The position numbers were made by a program, and so were the translations under genes. This document shows, in pieces, positions 44,067-54,830 of a DNA stretch of 64,000 nucleotides; the stretch's first letter is position 1; every line of letters starts with the position of its first letter. Under the pieces are notes generated by a model that was given only the letters and a program-made list of their open reading frames with translations, was not told the origin of the DNA and did not search any database. This DNA comes from Zanthoxylum bungeanum (Eukaryota > Streptophyta > Magnoliopsida > Sapindales > Rutaceae), in the NCBI GenBank assembly GCA_019454045.1, contig SKCR01025341.1:310001-374000 (forward strand), in the 5' to 3' direction.

Positions 44067-45422
44067 TGTAACATCCCCGATCTGGTAGATGTTATCGGCA
44101 GGGAATAGGTCGTACTATTCCCCTCAGCCTCTGGCTTTCTAACTAAAAACTGTACTATTATTCTTTTCTTAATCAGAATCTTATGTATGGGACCAATGCC
44201 CAAACTCGACAACATGAAATACAAACTCAATGTCAATAACTGTATATTTAATACACTTGCTTACAAGGACTATCACGTTACCCAAGACTAATATATGACT
44301 TCTATTTGACTCTGACTGGACTTTCACTCTTTCTGACTTGAACTGGTGGACTCCATAACCTAGTGACTGCATCAGTATCCATCCTCCCGAGCTCATCCTC
44401 CAAGAATACTTGCAAAACAAGGAAACTAGGAGTGGGGGGGTTAGACCATTTTTACGATCTAAGTAAGTGGACAATAAAAACTGAAATACTATAATGAAAA
44501 CATTTGGTTCTAAAATAAAATTCAAGAATTAACTATATAAGAAATCTTTTTTCTTGTCTGGGAATTCTTAACTCTCTTTTCTGAAAATCTCGATTGAAAT
44601 CTCTTTGTAAAACTTATCTTTCCTGAAAATCTCTTATAAAACTATTGTTTCTGAAAACTTTTCTTTCTATAAACCTTTTCTGGAAACTGTAACTGAAATC
44701 TATTTCTGAAATCTGTATCTCTCTCTGAAACCCTGACGTATGGGGGCGTTACATATTGTCATTCCCCCATACGCCTAACTAGAGCCAGGAGTGCAAATCC
44801 ATGACTTTGGGGCGTTACGTATCGCCGTCCCCCAAAGCATGCCACTCAAGTCTCTGAAACTAGTGGTCTTGGGGTGTTACGTATCACCGTCCCCCAAGCC
44901 ACTGAATTATAACTGTGGGTGCTAATCTATGCTACCCTCCAAGCTCTGAAACTAGGATCTATGGGCATCTGTCATCCCTAGTCCTGAACTAGGATCTGGG
45001 GGCGTTACGTATCGCCGTCCCCCCAGTCCTCTACATGTGCACATGTCCTCTCCGTCAATTCCATATCTGTGACAAGTTACATACTGAGGTGAGTTTTTCC
45101 CTCATGCCTCAAAAACATAAATTTACCGATTGTCTGTGGATGAATATAACTGATAAATGAAATTAGTTAATGCCATAAAAGCGAAAAGTAAATCTGTACT
45201 TAAAACAATACAAAGAAAAATCAACTTAGAAAGAAAAGAGATGTCCACTCACTGGTTTAGAATCTGACTAACACTGATTACTCTGTCGATGAATTTACCG
45301 ATTGTCTCCCATATAGTTTCATGAGGGTATAAGTGTTCAAACATGATTTATATAATATAATATATATCCCAGAATGAAACAGTAGTCTAGATTATTGGTC
45401 GAAGAGGTTATCGGTCGTTACA
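44067..45422 (-). repeat. Ty3-type LTR (TGTAACGACC family), minus orientation
   Basis: On the minus strand it starts TGTAACGACCGATAACCTC at 45422 and ends GGGATGTTACA at 44067: 1356 bases with TGTAAC...GTTACA ends. Compared with the plus-oriented copy it lacks about 1.3 kb after GACAATCGGTAA. It carries four hairpin units (44742-44769, 44808-44834, 44869-44897, 44997-45024). No flanking target duplication, primer site or polypurine tract was found. Confidence 0.65.
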
Positions 45423-46594
45423 ATATAGATGGTAACTGGTTGTCAATGCTAAATTTTTCATCATGGTTAGGTGGGGATGCTTCAACCTTTATAGCTATAT
45501 TTTATTGTGAACGAGCATGAATCAAAGTGTAACTTTTTTATAACCAAGATTATATGGAATGGAATCAAGAGTTATTCATCTATTTAACACAAGCTCTTGT
45601 ATTTCTCTTGTATTTTTTTTGAAATTACAATAATAATAGTTCAAGCAAATTATAGCCCAAATATTTCGACCAAAGTACCAAAATAGTTTAACCAAATTAT
45701 AATAACAATAGTTCAACCAAAGTAGAAGCAAAATAGCATAAACAAAAAAATAATTCAACAAAACCAAACATTATCAAAATACTAATAAATCATCCTAACT
45801 CATTAATATCATACATAGTCCAAGATTCGTAGTTATCTTTATCTTTTCCATTTCTTTGTTATTTCCTTATTCTGAATCCCCCATTTAAATTATATGTATA
45901 TAAAAAAATATATACGAGCCTGCAAAATAATAATTGTGTTGGTGTAAGATTTTCAAGTTCTTGTTAATGCTTCTTACGTAAGCCTACAACAAAAACCCAA
46001 CAGAAATCGACACTTATTAATCCAACAATTAGGGTTCAACAACTTGCAATCTTGAAGCTAACAATACAAACTACACCATCACGCTTTAAAAAAATCATCT
46101 TCTATTATTAACACAAGCTAATTAATATATATATTTCAAAGGAAAACCCTAAACTCATTTCAGCCAAAATTAACCTTAATTAAATTTACAGAAAGCACAC
46201 AGATCCAAGCTAGAATTCGAATTTACCTTAATTAATTTTTATTTTTTAATCAACAAATAAATCAATTCTTTTTAAAAATATGAAAAATAAAATATCGAAA
46301 TAATTATATATATTTTTTTTAATATTTTCAACAGTATGACCGTTCATGGCCATTGTTTGCTTAACTTTGGTTTCAGTGCAATGTGTGTGGACCTGATTTC
46401 ACAAGAAATTTGAACTAAAAGCTTTGGCTTTTTTCTATATGAAAGAAAAGAGAAACTGCATTACGCACACTGGAAAAAGAAGAAATTACTAATAAGCAAG
46501 TATTTTGTTCACGAAGAGCTAACATGTCTGTTCATCTTCTATTCTCTAACAGCAAAAAAAATCTCACGTCAAAAGTCTGATGGGTTAGGGTGAG
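45423..46594. other. AT-rich flank, no gene seen
   Basis: AT-rich sequence without recognisable element or gene. Together with 60934-62150 it was one continuous region before Copia-2 inserted, so it is probably distal upstream sequence of the PAPA-1-like gene. Confidence 0.45.
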
Positions 46595-46599
46595 ATTTT
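46595..46599. other. Target duplication, left copy (Copia-2)
   Basis: ATTTT, repeated at 60929-60933. Confidence 0.85.
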
Positions 46600-48529
46600 T
46601 GTTGGGTTTCTAAGGTCATCCCAAGATCAAATCAAGCATGCAATAATGTGAATACTAAAAGAAGTATAGCGGAAATATACTCACTTTGATCGGTAGAGAG
46701 GATGTGTGTAGAACAAAACTTTTCCTTCCTTGAAAGTGCATCAAGATCTCCTCTTTGAAGTTGTTTATTGAAGCTCCAAGCTTGAAGGTAGAGATTCCAA
46801 ACTCAATGGGGAGGTTTCCCTAACACCTTGTATGAACTCTTTGTGTGCTAGCAAAGGAAAATTTTGCAACAAAATTTTCCCTTTTGAACTTGTAGAATTC
46901 GGCCAAGGAGAGAAATTTGGGAGAGTTGTGGTTTTCTTGTATTTTTGTTTCAAAACCAAATACCACTCATGAAAAAATCAAAACAAATTTTGGTATATCC
47001 TTTTCCAAAAAGCAAAACCAATTTTGGAGGGGAAAATGCCATTAATGCCTCTAACTACTCCTATCAATCAAAAAATGACTAGATGTCAATCACCAAAAAG
47101 TGACAAGACATCCATCACTTAAGTGACATTTGATGTGACTCGTGATGTGACTTATGGGCCCCACTTTAATTCAAAATCCGATTGGGCCCGCAAACACATT
47201 CCGGGCTCGGGTTCGTTAATTCCGAATTAACGAATTTTCCGTTGCGATTTAATTAAATCAAATTTAATGAAAAAATTATTCCTAGTAAAATTACCGTTAA
47301 AGTCGCTCGCGAATTAATTCTAAATTAATTCGTTCGCCCGAATTAAAATCTAATTTTAATTTCACGTCGAAATCCAATTTCATTTAATATATCGAATATA
47401 TTATTTTATCGATGAATTCCGAATTAATCGTTCTCTCTCTTCTAATTGAATTTTATCCCAAATAAATTCTCTCCGTAATTAATCTCAGATTAATTATGTT
47501 CGAGTCATACCTCATCGGTGAATCTTTGGGGAGTGACCCATGAGATCTCTGGATATGTTGGCAGTAAATCTGGTCGTCGGACTATCCGAACACGTGCGTA
47601 CCTCGTACCACGTTTTTACCGATTTACGAGACATGGTTGGCTTCTAGCAAAGCGCCGTGCCTACCCAATTCTCCAGAAATATTCTTTTAAGGAATATGTA
47701 ATCTATGGCAGGCGTAGTATTGCGTATTGCGATCCAGTATCTGATGTCACATACAAGGCCGGAGGCTGAATAGTGTATGCCCCATACGAAGCATATATCA
47801 GATCACAAGCAACTAGTCTCTATAATCAAATAATCATGACCTTGTCATATTATCTCGATAGTTGCAATATAATAGAGAATTGGCTCTGTATCCCTGCGTG
47901 ATCATCATCTCCATATGACTGAAGTGATACTTTCGTCTTGACATCACACCCAATACACTACGATTCTCAATAAACCCAGAAGACGCATACACAGAACCTG
48001 TTAAAGACCCGGACGACCAAAACCAAAGCGTATTGATTGTCGCAAGTACTAGCGATGCAAGTCTCAGGTTAAGACCAAATACACCTATCCTGATTCGGAT
48101 TCCCATAGACACATAGTCATACTACCAATGAGATTCAGAGGGGTCTATCCAGAGCGAAGCTATTTTCGTACTATCAGTAAACACAACCTCCTATCACACT
48201 TGCATAAGTATCCAATACTTAAATATATGGGAACTATGATGTTACACTTCCGTAACACGCACAAGTGCAATACTAGTCTATTCTGCATTATCGATGTCCA
48301 GTCTCGATAATGCTACGACTAGGGATATTTAATGATTAAACCTTTATGGATTGATATTGTCTCATATATTATAATCTGGAACTAATCATAAGGACTTTTA
48401 TCATTTATATATTAAAGTAATCTAATTACGAAATGATAAAATGTAATTTCTATTGTCACATAGTTAATTTGTACAAAAACCATAATGTCTTTTACAAATA
48501 GTGAAGTTATGGGTCATAATTGTCCAACA
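46600..48529 (-). repeat. Copia-2 3' LTR
   Basis: 1930 bases, TGTTGGGTTTCTAAGG to TTGTCCAACA on the plus strand. Near-identical to the 5' LTR by eye over long stretches. Confidence 0.9.
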
Positions 48530-48544
48530 ATCTCCCACTTGGCC
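48530..48544 (-). other. Polypurine tract of Copia-2
   Basis: On the minus strand GGCCAAGTGGGAGAT before TGTTGGAC. Confidence 0.85.
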
Positions 48545-49982
48545 TATAGCCAGTCACTCAAGCATCTAACGCCTGAACTATGTACATGTCGCTCAAACTT
48601 TTGCTGAGGAATAGCTTTCGTCAGCGGATCTCCAATGTTGTCCTCTGATGCGACCTTCTCGATCTTCACATCGCCACGATGTATGATCTCACGAATCAGA
48701 TGGACACGTCGAAGAACATGCTTGGATCGTTGATGAGACAGCGGTTTCTTAGCCTGTGCTATAGCCCCGTTATTGCCACAATACAATGGAAAGGCTCAGC
48801 TGCTAACGGAACTACTCATAATCTAATTAGGAATTTACAGATCCAAACTGCCTCTTTTACTGCTTCAGCTGCAGCAATATACTCCGCTTCTGTTGTTGAA
48901 TCGACAATAGTCTTACAGCTTACTGCTTCGTTGTTCAAACAAAATATGTACCCGGATTACGACTTACAGTCGTCTTTATCGGTTTGGAAACTTGCATCGG
49001 TAAACCCAGTTACCTCAAGTTCTCCATATCCATAGATTAAGAAAGCATCATAAGTTCGTCTAAGATACTTAAGGATAGTCTTAACCGCCATCCAGTGACC
49101 TTCACCTGGATCGGCCTGATAGCGACTACACATGCTCAAAGCATACGAGACATCAGGTCGCGTACATATCATGGCATACATGATCGATCCGACTGCCGAA
49201 GCGAACGGGATCCGACTCATGTGTCTCTCTCATCTTGAGTTTTAGGACACATGTCCTTAGATAGAGTGACACCATGTGACACTGGCAACAGTCCCCTCTT
49301 GGACTGATCCATGTTGAATCTCTTCAACACTTTGTCAACATATGTACTCTGGGAGAGTCAAGCAGCTTTCTAGATCTATCCCGGTAGATCTTTATTCCTA
49401 AAATAAAGGCTGCTTCTCCCAGATCCTTCATGAGAATTTTAATGAAAGCCAAGCTTTCACCGATTGTAGCATGGGAATGTCATTGCCAATAAGCAATACA
49501 TCATCAACGTAAAGGACAATGAATGTCAGTGCGTTCCCACTAACATTCTTATATACACAAGGATCATCCTCATTTTGAATGAAATCATATTCTTTTATGA
49601 TCTCATCAAAACATTGGTTCCAAGAACGCGATGTTTGCTTCAATCCATAAATGAATCGATTTAACTTGCAAACCTTGTCTGCATGTTTAGGTACGACAAA
49701 ACCATCAGGCTGTTGCATATAAACATCCTCCAAAAGGTTTCCGTTAAGGAAAGTGATTTTGACGTCCATCTGCCATATCTCGTAATCGAAATATGCAGCA
49801 ATAGCAAGCACAATCTGAATGGATTTAATCATGGCAACGAGTGAAAAAGTTTCATCGTAATCGACACCATGTCGTTGACGATACCCTTTCGCTACAAGCC
49901 TAGCTTTGTACGTTTGTATGTTGCCATCCATGTCGGTCTTCCTCTTGAAGACCCATTTGCAACCAATAGGCTTTACGCCTTT
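48545..49982 (-). pseudogene. Copia-2 RT and RNase H, duplicate copy a
   Basis: Left copy of the duplicated pol end. 48544-48786: RNase H end with MYCGNNGAIAQAKKPLSHQ, KHVLRRVHLIREIIH and DPLTKAIPQQKFERH. 48957-49220: FASAVGSIMYAMICTRPDV and YALSMCSRYQADPGEGHW. 49428-50000: RT with GCKWVFKRKTDMDGN, ARLVAKGYRQRHGVDYDE, WQMDVKITFLNGNLLEDVY, YGLKQTSRSWN and VLYVDDVLLIGND (intact YVDD). Frames are broken between these parts. Confidence 0.88.
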
Positions 49983-50170
49983 GGGTTGATATTGTCTCAT
50001 ATCTATAATCTGGAACTAATCATAAGGACTTTTATCATTTATATATTAAAGTAATCTAATTACGAAATGATAAAATGTAATTTCCAGTGTCACATAGTTA
50101 ATTTGTACAAAAACCATAATGTCTTTTACAAATAGTGAAGTTATGGGTCATAATTGTCCAACAATCTTCC
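49983..50170 (-). repeat. Duplicated LTR start and polypurine tract inside pol
   Basis: Near-exact copy of 48347-48545: GATATTGTCTCATAT, then ATAATTGTCCAACAATCTTCC, i.e. the first about 190 bases of the LTR (minus orientation) with the polypurine tract, embedded between two RT-RNase H copies. It marks the junction of a direct 1.63-kb duplication. Confidence 0.88.
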
Positions 50171-51616
50171 ACTTGGCCTATAGCCAGTCACTCAAGCATC
50201 TACACCTGAACTATGTACATGTCGCTCAAACTTTTGCTGAGGAATAGCTTTCGTCAGCGGATCTGCAATGTTGTCCTCTGATGCGACCTTCTCGATCTTC
50301 ACATCGCCACGATGTATGATCTCACGAATCAGATGGACACGTCGAAGAACATGCTTGGATCGTTGATGAGACAGCGGTTCCTTAGCCTGTGCTATAGCCC
50401 CGTTATTGCCACAATACATTGGAACGGGCTCAGCTGCTAACGGAACTACTCCTAATCTAATTAGGAATTTACGGATCCAAACTGCCTCTTTTACTGCTTC
50501 AGCTGCAGCAATATACTCCGCTTCTGTTGTTGAATCGACAACAGTCTTACAACTTACTGCTCCGTTGTTCAAACAAAATATGTACCCGGATTACGACTTA
50601 CAGTCATCTTTATCGGTTTGGAAAACTTGTATCGGTAAACCCAGTTACCTCAAGTTCTCCATATCCATAGATTAAGAAAGCATCCTTAGTTCGTCTAAGA
50701 AACTTAAGGATATTCTTACCGTCATCCAGTGACCTTCACCTGGATCGGCCTGATAGCGACTACACATGCTCAAAGCATACGAGACATCAGGTCGCGTACA
50801 TATCATGGCATACATGATCGATCCGACTGCCGAAGCGAACGGGATCTGACTAATGTTGTCTCTCTGATCTTGAGTTTTAGGACATATGTCCTTAGATAGA
50901 GTGACACCATGTGACACTGGCAACAGTCCCCTCTTGGACTGATCCATGTTGAATCTCTTCACACTTTTGTCAATATATGTACTCTGGGAGAGTCCAAGCA
51001 GCTTTCTAGATCTATCCCGGTAGATCTTTATTCCTAAAATAAAGGCTGCTTCTCTCAGATCCTTCATGAAGAATTTTAATGAAAGCCAAGCTTTCACCGA
51101 TTGTAGCATGGGAATGTCATTGCCATAAGCAATACAACATCAACGTAAAGGACAATGAATGTCAGTGCGTTCCCACTAACATTCTTATATACACAAGGAT
51201 CATCCTCATTTTGAATGAAATCATATTCTTTTATGATCTCATCAAACATTGGTTCCAAGAACGCGATGTTTGCTTCAATCCATAAATGGATCGATTTAAC
51301 TTGCAAACCTTGTCTGCATGTTTAGGTACGACAAAACCATCAGGCTGTTGCATATAAACATCCTCCAAAAGGTTTCCGTTAAGGAAAGCGATTTTGACGT
51401 CCATCTGCCATATCTCGTAATCGAAATATGCAGCAATAGCAAGCACAATCTGAATGGATTTAATCATGGCAACGAGTGAAAAAGTTTCATCGTAATCGAC
51501 ACCATGTCGTTGACGATACCCTTTCGCTACAAGCCTAGCTTTGTACGTTTGTATGTTGTCATCCATGTCGGTCTTCCTCTTGAAGACCCATTTGCAACCA
51601 ATAGGCTTTACGCCTT
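50171..51616 (-). pseudogene. Copia-2 RT and RNase H, duplicate copy b
   Basis: Right copy of the duplicated pol end. 50192-50572: NGAVSCKTVVDSTTEAEYIAA, CGNNGAIAQAKEPLSHQ and DPLTKAIPQQ (RNase H). 50672-51109: GIKIYRDRSRKLLGLSQSTY and FASAVGSIMYAMIC. 51094-51306 and 51231-51566: RT with YDETFSLVAMIKSIQIVLA, WQMDVKIAFLNGNLLEDVY and a YVDD box (LYVDVVLL, the second Asp changed to Val). Small deletions separate the frames. Very similar to copy a, so the duplication is recent. Confidence 0.88.
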
Positions 51617-52562
51617 AATCAACCAGTGTCCAAACTTGGTTGGTGTACATGGAATCCATTTCGGACATCATGGTATCTTGCCATAAACCGGAGTCGATAC
51701 CTTGTATTGCTTCCTCATACGTAGCCAGTTCATCTTCTTCAATAAGATTAATATCTACATGAGGTGAGATCAAAAACCCATACCTCTCAGGTTGTTTTCT
51801 GACTCTCTCCGACCTACGCGGTTCTTGTATATTCGAAGATTGTGGTACAGTCTCATCCCTGATGAACTGTTCATGTTCCGTTAAGGATTTTGTGCCAAGA
51901 ACAGTATCACTCCGATTTTCATCGAGTTCTACTTTCCTCCCACTTACCAGTGCATTTAGGAATTCCTTCTCAAGGAAAACCGCATGTAGAGCAGCAAATA
52001 CTTTGTTCTCTTGTGGGTGATAGAAGTAACATCCTTTGGTTTACCTAGGATATCCTACAAATAGGCATTTATCTAATTTGGGTTCTAGTTTGGTACCTTC
52101 CAAACGTTTGACGTATGCCCAGCAACCCCAAATCTTCAGGAATGAGAAACCTAGTTTCTTTCATGTCCATAGCTCATACGGAGTCTGTTGAACATACTTT
52201 GACGGAACCTTATTCAAAATAAGTATTGCACTGTTCAATGCATATCCCAGAAGAAAATAAGTAGCTAGTGCGACTCATCACATCAACCTTACCATGTCCA
52301 ATAAAGTTCGGTTTCTCCGTTCGGACACACCGTTTAATTGCGGTGTTCCGGGAGGAGTCCACTGTGAAAGAATACCATACTATTCAAGTAATCAAGAAAC
52401 TCATTGCTCAAGTATTCTCCACCATGATCCGACCGTAATGTTTTAATACTTTTGCCGGTCTGTTTTTCTACTCGTGTCGAAACTCTTTGAATTTCTCAAA
52501 GGTTTCCGACTTGTGTCTCATAAGATACACATAACCATAACGCAATGCATCATCCGTAAAGG
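51617..52562 (-). pseudogene. Copia-2 RT linker and integrase core, degenerate
   Basis: Homologous to 3560-4640 of Copia-1. The minus strand shows fragments of the integrase end (TPYEL, FLKIWGCWAYVKRL) and of the linker before RT, all frameshifted. Confidence 0.75.
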
Positions 52563-52808
52563 TTACGAAGTATTCATATCCACATCTCTAGCCTGGCTAG
52601 AGATGGGCCCACATACGTCACTATGAACAAGGGCTAACAGTTCGGTAACACGTACACCTTTTCCGCTAAAAGGTGTTTTAGGCATTTTGCCTAATAAACA
52701 AGATTCGCATACGTCATATGAATTTGGATCAAATCCGTCCAAGTACCTACTCTTCGAAAGTGTGGATATGCGAGTCTTGTTAATGTGTCTCAGACGACAA
52801 TGCCACAT
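52563..52808 (-). pseudogene. Copia-2 GAG-pre-integrase segment
   Basis: WHCRLRHINKTRISTLSKS, CESCLLGKMPKTPFSGK and LVHSDVCGPISS over 81 codons; zinc-binding N-terminus of copia integrase, followed by the start of the core. Confidence 0.87.
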
Positions 52809-52828
52809 ATAAGTTTCATCTTTGTTAC

Positions 52829-53230
52829 TTAGTTTAAGCCTTTTGTTGTTACATTATATGTTTGAGATAGATTTATATTCAAAATATAAAGACCATTATC
52901 TACATCAGCACTGCATATCTCCATATCATTTTTATACATAAAACACCCAGTGTTTCTAAAAATAAAAGTATAGCCACAATGGGCCAATAAAGATACAGAT
53001 AAAATATTCCGAGTCAAACTAGGTACATAATAACAGTTTGAAATATTAAGTACATGCCCCGAGGGCAGTTCCAAAATATAAGTCCCAACGGCCAAAACGG
53101 CGACTCGAGTCTCATTTCCAACGCGAAGGTCAATCTCTCATGAGGCCAGTCTCCTGCTAATCCGCAGATCATGCACATCAGTACATATATGAGTACCACA
53201 ACCAGAATCAAAAATCCAATTTTTAAAACT
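52829..53230 (-). pseudogene. Copia-2 protease
   Basis: Begins WIFDSGCGTHIC (about 53180-53225), with the catalytic D-S-G intact, and continues in another frame with AVGTYILELPSGHVLN and YYVPSLTRNILSVSLLAHCG, the fold end and linker. One frameshift separates the two. In this copy gag and protease were joined through a Trp codon that is a stop in Copia-1. Confidence 0.85.
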
Positions 53231-54085
53231 AGAAGTAGACATGTTTATTTCTATAACACATACCTGAAGTCGGTACCTTGTCCGCTTTGATTTTCTTCAT
53301 GTGTGCCTTGTACTCGCGGCAGTCACGCTTCCAGTGACCCCACTTGCCACACTGCAGACATACATCTTGGGATTTGTCCTTACCCTTCCCATAAGGTTTT
53401 GACGATTTGGCCTTGCCCTTCTTCTACTTCTTCTTTACACCTCCAGTTGCCTTCGGCCAAGCCTTGGGAGACTGAGATGTTGAAGTGAAGTGCGCCTCGC
53501 GCTTTTTCCTTCATCAGCTCTTTTTCTGCTTCACGCCAGCATTTCCATCAGCTCTCCAAGAGTATGGTCTTGGTTCATCATATTGTAGTTCATGATGAAC
53601 CCGCTCCAGCTATCAGAAAAAGACTACAAGATCAAATCTATAGAAGTCTCAGCCTCAAAGGTTATTCCTAGCTGACCTAGCTGTTCAATGTCGGCAATCA
53701 TCTGTGACACATGGTGCTCAACAGATGTACCCTTCGACATTCGAGAGTGAATGAACTTTTTCTGTAATTCATACATTTGTGATCTAAGGTTAGATTGATG
53801 AAGGTCCTTCAATTTTGCCATCATAGTATAGAGCATGACGGATTGAGCAGTTGAGTTGTCATCGCTATGAGTTTTCCAAAGCTCAAGCTCAAGCGGCTGC
53901 TCATTTCCGGGCTTAGGCCCGGGGGGTCTCTCTATCGTATAGAGCATCCCCTCAGCCCCCATGACAATCCTGAGGTTCATATCCCAATCAGGAAAGTTCG
54001 CACCATTAAAGACATTTTTGCCCATGATAATGTCTCTAACTCCGATCTTTCCAGCCATCTTAATTGCAATAGTCAAACTATTCAA
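53231..54085 (-). pseudogene. Copia-2 gag, degenerate
   Basis: Starts MNSLTIAIKMAGKIGVRDI at 54085. Capsid features FPDWDMNLRIVMGAEGM, LELWKTHSDDN and MIADIEQLGQLG are visible to about 53624. Relative to Copia-1 a block after QSVML (the TPQFRRQNKGLDPY part) is deleted. Beyond 53624 the frame is shifted, but the lysine-rich tail and a CCHC-like knuckle with CxxC retained (CLQCGKWGHWKRDC by frame reading) can be seen at 53310-53360. Confidence 0.82.
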
Positions 54086-54825
54086 TTAACGATATTTTGG
54101 TACAATCCAACTGTTACAAGAAAAATAATAGAATATTAGTCCAACTAATAAATATATAATTGACGAAATAATTTGAAAGCGCGTAATGCCAAGTATTTGA
54201 ACGAAATTGCAAATTCAATACTGGCCTCCCACTATTTTTGGCGAGCCTCTAACCCTATGTTGAGTACTCGAGAAACCTAGTTTCCTGGTGGGCTAGGATC
54301 CCGTTAAATAACACACAACCTTGACTTTGGCCAACAAGCTGTATGATATTTAACTAGGTAGATCTCTAAGATCATTGGATCTCATCCAATTCCTAGATCC
54401 GGTAGGTGGACCTCCAAGTCCGAAACATATATACAATATATATGCCAATATATCCAATATATTTTCCTAACCATTTACCTCTGAATCAACTAAGCCTTGG
54501 CTTTGGCTCAACAAGCTTAATGATTCCAGTTAAGCGGGACCCATTGACCTTGGAAAGCTTCGTAATCGATGTCGATGAAAAAGAAGTGATCTTGACTTTG
54601 GCCAACAAATCACAACTTGGGCAAGACATACGATATGAAACAAAGCCTTCATGATTCAAACATATCCGCAATGGACAAAGGTCTTGACTTTGGCCAACAA
54701 ACCAGTGTCAATCTTGGATCTTGAGAATGAATCATTCAATAGAAGGAAAACGCTTAATATTTGTTGAGGGTTTTTCGCGTAATTGGCAACCGATTAATTA
54801 TCTTTGATTAGGTCTCATCATACAC
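54086..54825 (-). other. Copia-2 leader, gag-proximal part
   Basis: Matches 6180-6960 of Copia-1, with the repeated motif CTTGACTTTGGCCAACAA (near 54311, 54592 and 54682) and variants. No gene. Confidence 0.7.
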
Positions 54826-54830
54826 CCTTA

